DNA from: an uncultured Flavobacteriales bacterium
Lineage (GTDB): Bacteria > Bacteroidota > Bacteroidia > Flavobacteriales > UBA7312
Assembly (NCBI GenBank): GCA_913048435.1
Contig: CAJWWC010000003.1
Location: forward strand, 1 to 64,000
Length of the DNA: 64,000 nt
Direction of reading: 5' to 3'
In this document: one piece after another, positions 45,861-54,991 of the stretch
Numbering within the stretch: position 1 is the stretch's first letter
Layout of the letters: each line of letters opens with the position of its first letter
The notes under the pieces: generated by a model
The model's input: the letters and a program-made list of their open reading frames with translations, nothing else
Told to the model about the DNA's origin: nothing
The model's database searches: none
Made by a program: the position numbers and the translations under genes

Positions 45861-47459
45861 ATGAAAAATGTGAGCATCAAATCCTTAGAAGATTTGAAGA
45901 TTACTGAGGTTAATTCCAATTGGAACCTTTCACCCGAAAAACTTGCAGAGATATCGCTTTCAAAGAATTACGCGTCTTTAACAAATTCTGGTGCTATTTC
46001 TATCAATACTGGAGAGTTTACTGGACGTTCACCAAGAGATAGGTTTGTAGTCAAAGACAGTAACACAGTAAATACTGTTTGGTGGGGCGATGTAAATATT
46101 CCTTTCAGTACTGAAAAATACAACTCTCTATATAATAAAGTAGTAGAATACCTCAAAGGTAAAGACGTATATGTCAGAGATGTTTATGCTTGTGCTGATG
46201 AAAATTTTCGACTTAATATTAGAGTAATCAACGAATATCCATGGTCTAATCTTTTCACCTACAATATGTTCTTACGACCAACTGAAGAAGAACTTAACAA
46301 CTTCACTCCTGATTGGTCGATTATTAATGTGCCAAGTTTTATGGCAGATGCTGAAGTTGATGGTACTAGACAACACAACTTCGCTATCATTAATTTTACT
46401 GATAAGAACATTTTAATAGGAGGAACTGGCTACACGGGAGAAATCAAAAAAGGTATTTTTTCAGTTTTAAACTTCATTCTACCGCATGAAAAAAATGTAC
46501 TTTCAATGCATTGCTCAGCAAATGTCGGTGAGAATGGAGATACTGCTATATTTTTTGGACTTTCTGGAACAGGAAAAACTACATTATCTGCCGATCCCAA
46601 CAGAAAATTAATTGGTGATGACGAACACGGTTGGAGCAATAATAGTGTGTTTAATTTTGAAGGTGGTTGTTACGCCAAGTGTATTAATTTAACTGCTGAA
46701 AAAGAACCCGATATTTTTGCTTCAATTAGAAAAGGTGCTTTACTAGAAAATATAGTCTTCAAAAATGGCACTAAAGATGTTAATTTTGAAGACAGTAGTA
46801 TTACTGAAAATACAAGAGTCAGCTATCCCATTAACCATATCCAAAATATTGCTAAACCATCAATTGCCAGTGCGCCAAAAAATATTTTCTTTTTGACTTG
46901 CGATGCTTTTGGTGTGTTGCCTCCTATCTCCAAACTAAGTACTGGACAAGCTATGTATCATTTTATTTCTGGATATACAGCTAAAGTTGCTGGTACTGAA
47001 GATGGTATTACAGAACCTAGCACTACTTTTTCGGCTTGTTTTGGAGAACCTTTCTTGCCCCTACATCCTACACGATATGCCGAGCTATTAGGTGAAAAGA
47101 TGGAAAGTAGTCAAGTTAATGTTTGGCTAGTCAATACGGGATGGTCTGGAGGACCTTATAAAATCGGTTCAAGATTGAGTTTAAAATTCACACGTTCTTT
47201 AATAACCGCAGCCTTAGAAGGAAAATTAGAAAACGTGGAATATAAATATCATGAGGTTTTTGGTTTAGCTATGCCAACCGAATGCGATAATGTTCCCTCA
47301 GAAATTTTAAGCCCAAGAAATACATGGGAAGATAAATCGGCTTATGATTTAAAAGCTAATGAATTGGCTCAAGCTTTTAATTATAACTTTAATAAGTACT
47401 CGGATTTTGCTAATCAAGAAATGTTGAATAGCGCACCGAAGTTAAAAGTTATTTTGTAA
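45861..47459 (+). CDS. pckA: Phosphoenolpyruvate carboxykinase (ATP)
   Basis: 532 residues. It forms phosphoenolpyruvate from oxaloacetate and ATP, the entry step of gluconeogenesis, and can run in reverse as an anaplerotic step. Motifs: substrate binding TGRSPRDRFVVKD near residue 57, the kinase-1a P-loop GLSGTGKTTLSADP from about residue 233, the kinase-2 region LIGDDEHGW, and the adenine-binding ITEPSTTFSACFGEPF. These are typical of the ATP-dependent class rather than the GTP class. Length is normal. It is monocistronic and ends at the hairpin shared with the L31 gene. Confidence 0.97.
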   Translation: MKNVSIKSLEDLKITEVNSNWNLSPEKLAEISLSKNYASLTNSGAISINTGEFTGRSPRDRFVVKDSNTVNTVWWGDVNIPFSTEKYNSLYNKVVEYLKGKDVYVRDVYACADENFRLNIRVINEYPWSNLFTYNMFLRPTEEELNNFTPDWSIINVPSFMADAEVDGTRQHNFAIINFTDKNILIGGTGYTGEIKKGIFSVLNFILPHEKNVLSMHCSANVGENGDTAIFFGLSGTGKTTLSADPNRKLIGDDEHGWSNNSVFNFEGGCYAKCINLTAEKEPDIFASIRKGALLENIVFKNGTKDVNFEDSSITENTRVSYPINHIQNIAKPSIASAPKNIFFLTCDAFGVLPPISKLSTGQAMYHFISGYTAKVAGTEDGITEPSTTFSACFGEPFLPLHPTRYAELLGEKMESSQVNVWLVNTGWSGGPYKIGSRLSLKFTRSLITAALEGKLENVEYKYHEVFGLAMPTECDNVPSEILSPRNTWEDKSAYDLKANELAQAFNYNFNKYSDFANQEMLNSAPKLKVIL

Positions 47460-47468
47460 AAATTAAAG

Positions 47469-47501
47469 CAAAAAAAAACCATTCTAAATGAATGGTCTTT
47501 T
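47469..47501. terminator. Bidirectional terminator between pckA and rpmE2
   Basis: Seven-bp stem ACCATTC (47478-47484) and GAATGGT (47490-47496) with a five-base loop. A run of A's on the left gives a long T tract on the minus strand for rpmE2, and CTTTTG on the right serves pckA. Confidence 0.8.
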
Positions 47502-47517
47502 GTGTCTATACCCTAAA

Positions 47518-47772
47518 TTATTTAGAGAACTTTGAGTATTTGTTTTTAAACTTATCAATACGACCCGCTGTATCGACTAATTTCATTTTTCCAGTGTAAT
47601 ATGGATGTGAATCTGATGAAATTTCCATTTTAATGAGAGGATATTCATTACCGTCTTCCCACTTGATAGTATCTTTAGTATTAGCCGTTGATTTTGTTAG
47701 TATTGTAAAACCTGTTGAGATGTCTTGCATCACTACAAGTCTATAATTTTCTGGGTGTATACCTTTTTTCAT
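47518..47772 (-). CDS. rpmE2: 50S ribosomal protein L31 type B
   Basis: 84 residues from ATG 47772 ([17 protein letters not shown]); an in-frame upstream reading is hydrophobic and overlaps the promoter. The sequence contains [46 protein letters not shown], the type B L31 pattern. The CxxC zinc motifs of type A are absent. Type B is often the zinc-independent form used under zinc limitation; in Bacteroidota it is frequently the only L31. No Zur box is evident. It has its own full promoter and terminator. Confidence 0.95.
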   Translation of the reverse strand: MKKGIHPENYRLVVMQDISTGFTILTKSTANTKDTIKWEDGNEYPLIKMEISSDSHPYYTGKMKLVDTAGRIDKFKNKYSKFSK

Positions 47773-47792
47773 TATTAGAATAATTAGGAGTG

Positions 47793-47823
47793 CAAATATA
47801 AACACTTATCGCAAACTAGCAAA
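47793..47823 (-). promoter_or_regulatory. Promoter of rpmE2
   Basis: On the minus strand TTTG (47823-47820), 19-bp spacer, TATATTTG (47800-47793): a complete match to TTTG-N19-TAnnTTTG, ending 20 bases before the L31 start codon. Confidence 0.75.
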
Positions 47824-47874
47824 CCCTCTTAAATTTAATTTAGTGTACTATAACTATGGGACTAACGTTTATAT

Positions 47875-47882
47875 TATATTTG
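47875..47882 (+). promoter_or_regulatory. -7 element upstream of the beta-helix lipoprotein gene
   Basis: TATATTTG matches TAnnTTTG and ends ten bases before the ATG at 47893. No TTTG is seen 19 bp upstream. Confidence 0.5.
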
Positions 47883-47892
47883 TAATCATTCT

Positions 47893-49377
47893 ATGGCTTT
47901 AAGAAATTTTTTCAATGTAATTCTAATCTGCTTAGCGTTAAGCTCTTGTAGAAAAGACTTTTTCGCAGAAAGTGGCCCTGGTCAGCTTTCATTTTCTAAT
48001 GACTCTATATTATTTGATACGGTCTTTACCACAATTGGTAGTACTACCAAAAAGTTTGTGGTTTACAATAACAATAACAACCCATTAACTATAGAAACCA
48101 TTCGCTTAGCACAAGATAACCCATCTGATGTTTACAGGATAAATGTTGATGGTATGCCTATTGAACTAAGTCAAAATATCAAACTTGCAGCTAATGATAG
48201 TCTATTTCTATTTATTGAAATAACTATTAATCCAAACAATCAAAACACCCCTTTCTTAGTTAGTAATCAGTTAGAATTTACTACAAACGGAAAAATACAA
48301 CTTATTGATTTGATAGCCTTTGGTCAAAATGCTAATTTTTATACACCATCTGATAATTTATTTATTTTTGATAATGACACCATAAGTTTTAGATATTACT
48401 CCATATCACAAAATACCACATGGATTAAGGAAAAACCTCACGTCATTTACGGTTATGTTGTTGTTGAGCCAAACGCAACGCTAACAATAGAGGAAGGTGC
48501 TCAAATTTACTTTCATGCCAACTCAGGTCTTTTTGTTGGCAATCCAATTTTAGGAGCCAACAATGACGGAGGAACAATAAATGTCAATGGTAGCTTAGGA
48601 AATGAAGTTGTTTTTCAAGGTGATAGATTAGAAGATTGGTATCAAGATGCCCCAGGGCAATGGAGTCAAATATGGCTTTGTGCCGGAAGTAAAAACAATA
48701 CTGTTAATTATGCTGTTATTAGAAATGGCACAGTTGGTATAAAAGTAGATACGCTAGGAAATTCTAGCGATCCCACACTAAATATTAATAATACCATAAT
48801 TGAAAATATGAGTGACATCGGTCTTTTTGCTCAAGGCAGTTATGTTAATGGCTACAATAACCTTATTAGAAATTGTGGGCGATATAATTTAGTATTAAAT
48901 ATTGGAGGACATTATCAGTTTGACCACTGCACCTTTGCTAATTACTACAATTATGGCAGTAGAAATACACCCATTGTGTTGTTGAACAACTATTATAAAG
49001 ACGTCAACGAAAACATTCAATTTAGACCATTGACTCAGGCTCATTTTACTAATTGTATCATTGATGGAAGTTCTGTCCACGAAATAGAATTACAAAATAA
49101 TTCTAGTAGTGAGTTCAACTATGTTTTTGACCATTGTTTAATCAAACTTCATCCAGACTCATCAATTAATAATTTGAACCACACAAACAGTATTAAAGTT
49201 AATAGCAACTCTTCTATTTTTATTAATCCACAAGAGCAAGATTTTCAACTTAGCGACTATTCTATTGCAATTGATGCAGGTAAAGCCTCACTTTTGAATA
49301 ATGCTTTGTCCTTAGATATTTTAGGAAATTCTAGATATGGTAAGCCAGATATTGGGGTGTACGAGAAAGTAGACTAA
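47893..49377 (+). CDS. Lipoprotein with predicted right-handed beta-helix
   Basis: 494 residues. The N-terminus MALRNFFNVILICLALSSC is a lipoprotein signal with acylated Cys19. An Ig-like or beta-sandwich region (about 30-155: ILFDTVFTTIGSTTKKFVVYNNNNNPLTI) comes before a second part rich in Asn, Gly and Ile. There, regularly spaced short beta strands (VVVEPNATLTIEEGAQIYFHAN, GTVGIKVDT, INNTIIENMSDIGLFAQG, NLIRNCGRYNLVL) point to a parallel beta-helix, as in polysaccharide-binding or -cleaving proteins. No lyase or glycosidase catalytic residues can be named. It is probably on the cell surface or in the periplasm. The 3' end overlaps the convergent acyl-CoA reductase gene by four bases. Confidence 0.85.
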   Translation: MALRNFFNVILICLALSSCRKDFFAESGPGQLSFSNDSILFDTVFTTIGSTTKKFVVYNNNNNPLTIETIRLAQDNPSDVYRINVDGMPIELSQNIKLAANDSLFLFIEITINPNNQNTPFLVSNQLEFTTNGKIQLIDLIAFGQNANFYTPSDNLFIFDNDTISFRYYSISQNTTWIKEKPHVIYGYVVVEPNATLTIEEGAQIYFHANSGLFVGNPILGANNDGGTINVNGSLGNEVVFQGDRLEDWYQDAPGQWSQIWLCAGSKNNTVNYAVIRNGTVGIKVDTLGNSSDPTLNINNTIIENMSDIGLFAQGSYVNGYNNLIRNCGRYNLVLNIGGHYQFDHCTFANYYNYGSRNTPIVLLNNYYKDVNENIQFRPLTQAHFTNCIIDGSSVHEIELQNNSSSEFNYVFDHCLIKLHPDSSINNLNHTNSIKVNSNSSIFINPQEQDFQLSDYSIAIDAGKASLLNNALSLDILGNSRYGKPDIGVYEKVD

Positions 49378-50387
49378 ATAGCCTCAAGAAAACGAAGCGT
49401 ATCAACACCATCGGAATAATCCTCCAAGTCAGGTTTTTGAGCCTTACCAAAGGGAATAAATTCGTTACCAACAATACATTGTATGTATTTTTTTAATTTA
49501 TCTAGCTGAATTAACAAAGATTCTTTTTTATCATAATATTCATAATTTAAAACTGCCACTGGAGAATATAAAGATTTGTCTTCCTTGAGAATAAAGAAGC
49601 CATTTTCAAAAATATTTTGATTACCCATCGTGTAAATAGCTTTATAATAATCGTAATTATTTGCGTATTTATTATTCAAAACAACATCTTGGTATTCAAA
49701 AAAGACTTCAAATAAGAGGTTTAAATCATAATTATTTGGTAAGTAAAGTTTGGTTACATTTCTACAACCTAAACCATAGTACAAGAAAATATCATTAGCT
49801 AAAGCTTTTCTTTGATCTAAACTCTCATCTCCTGTAAGAATTGCTACAGAAGTACGGCTCTTTCTTAGCAAAGAAGGATAATCTTTAAAGTAATATTCAA
49901 AATACTTGAAAGATTCGTTACTTCCTGTGGCGATAACAGCGTCAAAATTTTCAACTTTTTCAACTATTTTAATATCACTTTTAAAACGTGGCTCAATTAT
50001 TAATAACTCATCAATAATTGGCAAAATCAAACGATTGTCTTTAGATGACAGTTTGATAATTGCCCTATGGCCACTCATCAAAACACATAGTAAGTCATTA
50101 AAACCAACTAATGGAATATTACCCGCCATTATAATAGAAATATTCTTTTTTGCCTCAACAGGAATAGAGTATGAAGATAACCAAGAGGATAGTTTAGTAG
50201 AACATAAATTATTACAAATAGCTGAAATAGAAGACCTTATATTACTTACCGTAAACCAACCATTATAAGAAGATGAGGATTGTATGATTATTTCTAAAGG
50301 GTGATTTGAATTAAAATTTTCATCACAAAAATCTATTAAAAAATCACCTAATTTTTCAAAAGCCTTAATTCTATCTTCTGTTATCAT
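49374..50387 (-). CDS. LuxC-like acyl-CoA reductase
   Basis: 337 residues of the aldehyde-dehydrogenase superfamily, LuxC group. Recognisable parts are NISIIMAGNIPLVGFNDLLCVLMSGH and the catalytic cysteine in LYYGLGCRNVTKLYLP. Such enzymes reduce an acyl-CoA or acyl-ester to an aldehyde with NADPH. It is shorter than bacterial LuxC (~480 residues). In Bacteroidota this gene stands next to a ferredoxin gene, as here, divergently, with 54 bp between ATGs. The physiological acyl substrate is unknown; luciferase genes are absent. Confidence 0.88.
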   Translation of the reverse strand: MITEDRIKAFEKLGDFLIDFCDENFNSNHPLEIIIQSSSSYNGWFTVSNIRSSISAICNNLCSTKLSSWLSSYSIPVEAKKNISIIMAGNIPLVGFNDLLCVLMSGHRAIIKLSSKDNRLILPIIDELLIIEPRFKSDIKIVEKVENFDAVIATGSNESFKYFEYYFKDYPSLLRKSRTSVAILTGDESLDQRKALANDIFLYYGLGCRNVTKLYLPNNYDLNLLFEVFFEYQDVVLNNKYANNYDYYKAIYTMGNQNIFENGFFILKEDKSLYSPVAVLNYEYYDKKESLLIQLDKLKKYIQCIVGNEFIPFGKAQKPDLEDYSDGVDTLRFLEAI

Positions 50388-50394
50388 TTCTTTT

Positions 50395-50402
50395 TATATT
50401 TG
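50395..50402 (+). promoter_or_regulatory. -7 element of ferredoxin promoter
   Basis: TATATTTG matches TAnnTTTG, ending 39 bases before the ferredoxin ATG at 50442. It lies just upstream of the divergent acyl-CoA reductase start. Confidence 0.5.
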
Positions 50403-50441
50403 TACTGCAAATTAAAACTATTAAGCTTCTTAGATAAAAAA

Positions 50442-50789
50442 ATGGAAATTAAAATTTCTGATAAGTTCATAAGCTGTGGTGCTTGTGAGCCTGAATGTCC
50501 TAACAATGCTATTTATGAAGGAGGTATGGAATGGCATTTCTCTGAAGGTACTTCCCTTTCTGGTTCCATTTCAACTAAAAGTGGTGGTGATTTCGATTCT
50601 AATGCTTCACAAAAACCTGAAGATTATGATGTTTACTATATTGTTACTGATAAATTTACTGAGTGCAAAGGTTTTCACGATGAGCCTCAATGTGCTGCTG
50701 TTTGTCCAGTAGATTGCTGTATTCCTGACGAAGATAATGTTGAGACAGAAGATGAATTATTTTCTAAAAAAAACTTTTTAAATGCTTAG
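50442..50789 (+). CDS. 2[4Fe-4S] ferredoxin
   Basis: 115 residues from ATG 50442; an upstream reading from 50400 overlaps the promoter and is not conserved. The first cluster motif is SCGACEPECPNNAI (Cys-x2-Cys-x3-Cys-Pro form). The second is CKGFHDEPQCAAVCPVDCC, with the long Cys-x8-Cys spacing seen in the Bacteroidota ferredoxins. An insertion of about 45 residues between the two motifs is typical of this group. It transfers single electrons to unknown partners; the neighbouring acyl-CoA reductase normally uses NADPH, so a connection is only positional. Its stop abuts the next gene, so the two are co-transcribed. Confidence 0.92.
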   Translation: MEIKISDKFISCGACEPECPNNAIYEGGMEWHFSEGTSLSGSISTKSGGDFDSNASQKPEDYDVYYIVTDKFTECKGFHDEPQCAAVCPVDCCIPDEDNVETEDELFSKKNFLNA

Positions 50790-51671
50790 ATGAAAAACCG
50801 ATTGTTACATAAAGCCATTTTTATACAATCGATTTTTAATTTACTTTCTTTTTCAGTTTCAGCCCAGAAAACAGATTTTGCATACTATGAATCTGAAATT
50901 CAAAAAATTGCCCCTCTATTACAAAACGCTAAAAATGATGAAGAAAAATTAAAAGCTAATGCTGATTTCATTGAACTTTGGGATTTAGTCCTTGACGACC
51001 CTAAATCCATGAAGCATGATTTCGAAATGTTAACGACATTTCCTATTCTCACATCAAAAAACAAAAAATTAAGGATAATAAATTGGTATATCCCACTTTC
51101 CAATAACATAAACAAATATTTTGCTATTGTTCAGTACTACAATAACAGAAAAGAATACAAAGTGGAATTTCTAAAACCACTAGAGGGGGAAGTAAAAATG
51201 GCTAATTCATTAAAACTCAACAATAGCCAATGGATTGGTGCTTTATATTACAGTATGACACCCTTTAAAAGAGGAAAAAAAGAGTATTATTTATTGCTAG
51301 GCTGGGATGGTAACGATGAAAGAAGTAATAAAAAAATTATGGATATACTTTCCATTTCTAAATCCTTGACCTTTGGTGCTCCTATTTTTCGGTATGACAA
51401 AGAACGTTTTCATAGGTATATATTGGAATACAAGGAAGACGCTGCTGTTTCTGTTCAATACAATAAAGATATAGAAAGTATAGTATTTCCAAACCTCACC
51501 CCAATAAGCGAGGATTTGACTGGACTTTACGACTTCTATATTCCTGATGGAAGCATAAATGCTTTCGAATTGAAAAATGGAACCTTCAAGTTCAAAAAAG
51601 ATATTCAAAATCCTCAAAAAGTTAATGTTCCAAATATCAAAAAAATTGATAGTGGTTTGTTTCCTGAGTAA
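50790..51671 (+). CDS. Exported protein of unknown function
   Basis: 293 residues. A signal peptide is present (to SVSAQ, about residue 25). I do not recognise a named family. The mature protein starts with an acidic helix (YYESEIQKIAPLLQNAKNDEEKLKANADFIELWDLVLDD) and continues with beta-rich sequence containing YFAIVQYYNNRKEYKVEFLKPL and GKKEYYLLLGWDGNDERSNKKIMDIL. No enzymatic motif or membrane segment is visible. It begins immediately after the ferredoxin stop and precedes serC by 38 bp; this order (ferredoxin, exported protein, serC, dehydrogenase) is one I recall from other Flavobacteriales, which supports a real and conserved gene. Location is probably periplasmic. Confidence 0.75.
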   Translation: MKNRLLHKAIFIQSIFNLLSFSVSAQKTDFAYYESEIQKIAPLLQNAKNDEEKLKANADFIELWDLVLDDPKSMKHDFEMLTTFPILTSKNKKLRIINWYIPLSNNINKYFAIVQYYNNRKEYKVEFLKPLEGEVKMANSLKLNNSQWIGALYYSMTPFKRGKKEYYLLLGWDGNDERSNKKIMDILSISKSLTFGAPIFRYDKERFHRYILEYKEDAAVSVQYNKDIESIVFPNLTPISEDLTGLYDFYIPDGSINAFELKNGTFKFKKDIQNPQKVNVPNIKKIDSGLFPE

Positions 51672-51709
51672 AAAGAAAACTGCATTTTTGTATATATAAT
51701 ATTTCAAAT

Positions 51710-52777
51710 ATGAAAAAGCATAATTTTAGTGCAGGACCTTGCATTTTACCCCAACAAGTTTTTAAAGAAGCATCATCTTCCATTATTAACTTCAACAATT
51801 TAGACCTTTCATTGATAGAGATATCTCATAGAAGTGTTGATTTTGTTGCTGTTATGGAAGAGGCTGTAGAACTTGTTAAGGAACTTTTAGAAGTACCTTC
51901 AGGATATTCTGTCTTATTCTTGCAAGGTGGAGCTAGTATGGAATTTTTGATGGTAGCCATCAACCTAATGAAGGTTAATGGTAAGGCTGGCTATTTAGAT
52001 ACAGGAGCTTGGTCAACGAAAGCAATCAAAGAAGCTAAATTGTTCGGTAATACTCAAATATTGGCTAGTTCCAAAGATAAGAATTACAGCTATATCCCTA
52101 AAGATTACACTATACCTTCTGATTTAAATTATTTTCACTGTACATCAAACAACACTATTTTTGGTACACAAATAAAAGCGTTTCCAATAACAAATGTGAT
52201 TACCGTCTGCGATATGTCATCAGATATATTCAGTAAGAAAATTGATGTTTCCAAATTTGACTTAATCTATGCTGGAGCACAGAAAAATTTAGGTCCTGCA
52301 GGAACAACTTTAGTTATCATAAGGGATGAAATATTAGGACATACTGGTAGAGAAATACCTTCTATGCTAGATTATAAAACACACATTGCAAAGGATAGTA
52401 TGTTCAATACACCTCCTGTTTTCCCAATTTACGTTAGTATGCTTACAATGCGTTGGTTGAAAGAGAATGGAGGTGTAAGTTGGATAGAAAAAATAAATCA
52501 GCAAAAGGCAGATTTAATATACCAAACTATTGATAATAGCTCAATCTTTGAAGGAAGCGCTAATGTAGAAGACCGTTCCACTATGAATGCAACCTTCCTA
52601 ATAACAAATAAAGAACTTGAAAAAGAATTTGATAAGTTATGTGCTAACGGTGGTATTAATGGACTTAAAGGTCACCGTTCTGTAGGTGGTTACAGAGCAT
52701 CTATGTATAATGCTATGCCACTAGAAAGTATACAAGCTTTAATAGAAATAATGAACGAATTAGAAAGAAAAATATAA
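51710..52777 (+). CDS. serC: Phosphoserine aminotransferase
   Basis: 355 residues. It transaminates 3-phosphohydroxypyruvate to phosphoserine in serine synthesis and also acts in pyridoxal phosphate synthesis. The N-terminus KHNFSAGPCILP is diagnostic, LFLQGGASMEFLMVAINL follows, and the PLP-binding lysine is K192 in AGAQKNLGPAG. The terminal GHRSVGGYRASMYNAMP fits the family. The stop overlaps the start of the SerA-like gene by one base (ATAATG). Confidence 0.96.
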   Translation: MKKHNFSAGPCILPQQVFKEASSSIINFNNLDLSLIEISHRSVDFVAVMEEAVELVKELLEVPSGYSVLFLQGGASMEFLMVAINLMKVNGKAGYLDTGAWSTKAIKEAKLFGNTQILASSKDKNYSYIPKDYTIPSDLNYFHCTSNNTIFGTQIKAFPITNVITVCDMSSDIFSKKIDVSKFDLIYAGAQKNLGPAGTTLVIIRDEILGHTGREIPSMLDYKTHIAKDSMFNTPPVFPIYVSMLTMRWLKENGGVSWIEKINQQKADLIYQTIDNSSIFEGSANVEDRSTMNATFLITNKELEKEFDKLCANGGINGLKGHRSVGGYRASMYNAMPLESIQALIEIMNELERKI

Positions 52778-53733
52778 TGACAAAAGTACTTGCCAACGAT
52801 GGCATCTCACAATTAGGAATTGACACTTTAGAATCTGCTGGTTTTAAAGTAATAACTCAAAAAGTAGCCCAAGAGCAATTGGCTGATGTGATTAATGAAA
52901 AAAATATTAGTGTTTTATTAGTAAGATCGGCAACTACTGCTAGAAGAGAATTGATTGACGCTTGTCCAAACTTGAAAATGATTGGTCGCGGAGGTGTTGG
53001 AATGGATAATATTGATGTAAACTATGCTAGAAGTAAAGGATTACAAGTTGTTAATACTCCAGCTGCATCTTCTGAGTCAGTAGCTGAATTAGTATTCTCT
53101 CATTTGTTTAATATGGTGCGTTTTGTATACGATTCAAATCGTCAAATGCCATTAGAAGGAGATTCTAAATTTAAAGAATTGAAAAAGGCTTATGCCAAAG
53201 GTACAGAGCTGAAAGGCAAGACACTAGGAATTATCGGATTTGGAAGGATTGGACAAGAAGTTGCAAAAAGAGCTATTGGACTAGGCATGAGAGTTATTGC
53301 TAATGATAAATTCATCAAAAATGCAATTGTTGAGTTAAAATTCTTTGATGGACAAACAGCTAATTTTAATATAAGAACAGTTTCCCTTGATGATATTTTT
53401 AAAGAAAGCGATTATATTACTCTTCATATTCCTAAACTTTCTGAAAAAGCTGTCATTGGCGAAATAGAAATTAAAATGATGAAAGATGGTGTAGGTATTG
53501 TCAATGCCGCCAGAGGAGGTGCTATAGATGAAGATGCTTTAATGAATGCTTTAGACAGTGGCAAAATATCATCGGCAGGTCTAGATGTTTTTGAAAATGA
53601 GCCTAAACCACAAATAAAACTATTAATGCAGTCCAATGTTTCACTAACACCACATATTGGTGCTGCAACAAATGAAGCTCAAGATAGAATAGGTAAAGAG
53701 TTAGCCGACAAAATTATATCTTATTTTAAATAA
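52777..53733 (+). CDS. D-3-phosphoglycerate dehydrogenase-like 2-hydroxyacid dehydrogenase
   Basis: 318 residues. The NAD-binding Rossmann motif is GIIGFGRIGQEVAKRAIGLGM. Catalytic residues: Arg in NAARGGAID, Glu in ENEP and His in PHIGAAT. It lacks the C-terminal ACT domain, so allosteric serine inhibition as in E. coli SerA is unlikely. Position directly after serC (one-base overlap) strongly supports phosphoglycerate oxidation, the first step of serine synthesis, hence serA-like. Other 2-hydroxyacids remain possible from sequence alone. Confidence 0.9.
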   Translation: MTKVLANDGISQLGIDTLESAGFKVITQKVAQEQLADVINEKNISVLLVRSATTARRELIDACPNLKMIGRGGVGMDNIDVNYARSKGLQVVNTPAASSESVAELVFSHLFNMVRFVYDSNRQMPLEGDSKFKELKKAYAKGTELKGKTLGIIGFGRIGQEVAKRAIGLGMRVIANDKFIKNAIVELKFFDGQTANFNIRTVSLDDIFKESDYITLHIPKLSEKAVIGEIEIKMMKDGVGIVNAARGGAIDEDALMNALDSGKISSAGLDVFENEPKPQIKLLMQSNVSLTPHIGAATNEAQDRIGKELADKIISYFK

Positions 53734-53770
53734 TTTACTATAACTTAAAAGCCTTTAAAATTGTATTACT

Positions 53771-54991
53771 ATGGCAAAAATTGTCCCTTTTCGTGCAATA
53801 CGTCCTAGTCGAGATAAAGTATCTCTTGTGGCTAGTCGTTCCTATCTTAGCTACTCAAAAAAAATACTCCTTAAAAAACTTAAAAATAACCCTTATACCT
53901 TTCTTCACATAATCAACCCAGATTTTTCAGTTAGAAATGAAGTTAATTGTTACAATGAAAAATTTGAACTTGTCAAAGAGAAATTTAAAAGTTTTATAAA
54001 AGAAGGAATATTTCAAAAAGATAATTCTGATTGTTTCTACATCTACCAAAAAAATAATAAAAATGGAAATTCATTTATCGGAATAATAGGTGCCGCCTCC
54101 GTAGCAGACTATCAAAATGGTCATATTAAAATACACGAGCAAACCATAAAAAAAAGAGAAGAACTGTTCAAAAATTACCTGCAAACCACAGGCTTTAATG
54201 CTGAACCCGTTCTATTAACTTATCCTAACCATCAATCCATCGATAAGATTATAAAGCGTTATGCTCAAACTAGAACTGAATACGAATTTAAGACCACTAA
54301 CAAATCCGAACACAAACTTTGGTTAGTCAATGATGTAAATGATATTCAATTAATTAAACGATCCTTTAATGAGATTGAAAATCTATACATAGCTGACGGC
54401 CATCATCGATTTGCTTCTTCAAGCCTACTAGCAAAGGAATCTAACAACTCAAACACAAAATATTGTATGAGTTACCTTATCGCTGAAGACCAACTCAAAG
54501 TAATAAGTTTTAATAGACTTCTTAAAAACTTAAACAACTTATCTAGTGATGATTTTTTAACTCAGATTAAGCAGAAATATAAGCTTAAAGAAGTTAAAAA
54601 GGCTTTAGTACCATCTCAAAAAGACGAAATCACACTCTATATTTCTAAAAAATGGTATTCTCTTATTGCCAAAGAAGAATACGTGAATAGAACACATTGT
54701 GTAGAAAAATTAGACCCAGCTATTTTATCAAATAATATTTTAGCACCTATTCTGGGAATAACTGACCCAAGAAATGACAAACGTTTGGCATTTATTGATG
54801 GTACTCATACATTAGAGAAAATTAAGCATAAAGTTGATTCTGAAGAATTTAAAGCCGCTTTTGTGCTAAAACCAATAAGTATAAATCAAATTAAAGAAGT
54901 GGCGGACAAGGGTCAATCTATGCCTCCTAAAAGTACTTATATTCAACCTAAACTAAGAAGCGGTATGTTAATTTATGATTTAGAGGATTAA
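53771..54991 (+). CDS. DUF1015 family protein
   Basis: 406 residues. The family is defined by an N-terminal IVPFRAIRPS start and the motif IADGHHRFASSSLL, both present. A segment AILSNNILAPILGITDPRNDKRLAFIDG fits the C-terminal half. Structural work has suggested a nucleotide-binding-like or HTH-like fold, but function is unsettled. In Bacteroidota and other groups the gene neighbours serC and the SerA-like gene, as here, so a role connected to serine metabolism has been proposed; I treat this as an inference. It is followed directly by the YggS gene (ATG one base after its stop codon). Confidence 0.92.
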   Translation: MAKIVPFRAIRPSRDKVSLVASRSYLSYSKKILLKKLKNNPYTFLHIINPDFSVRNEVNCYNEKFELVKEKFKSFIKEGIFQKDNSDCFYIYQKNNKNGNSFIGIIGAASVADYQNGHIKIHEQTIKKREELFKNYLQTTGFNAEPVLLTYPNHQSIDKIIKRYAQTRTEYEFKTTNKSEHKLWLVNDVNDIQLIKRSFNEIENLYIADGHHRFASSSLLAKESNNSNTKYCMSYLIAEDQLKVISFNRLLKNLNNLSSDDFLTQIKQKYKLKEVKKALVPSQKDEITLYISKKWYSLIAKEEYVNRTHCVEKLDPAILSNNILAPILGITDPRNDKRLAFIDGTHTLEKIKHKVDSEEFKAAFVLKPISINQIKEVADKGQSMPPKSTYIQPKLRSGMLIYDLED

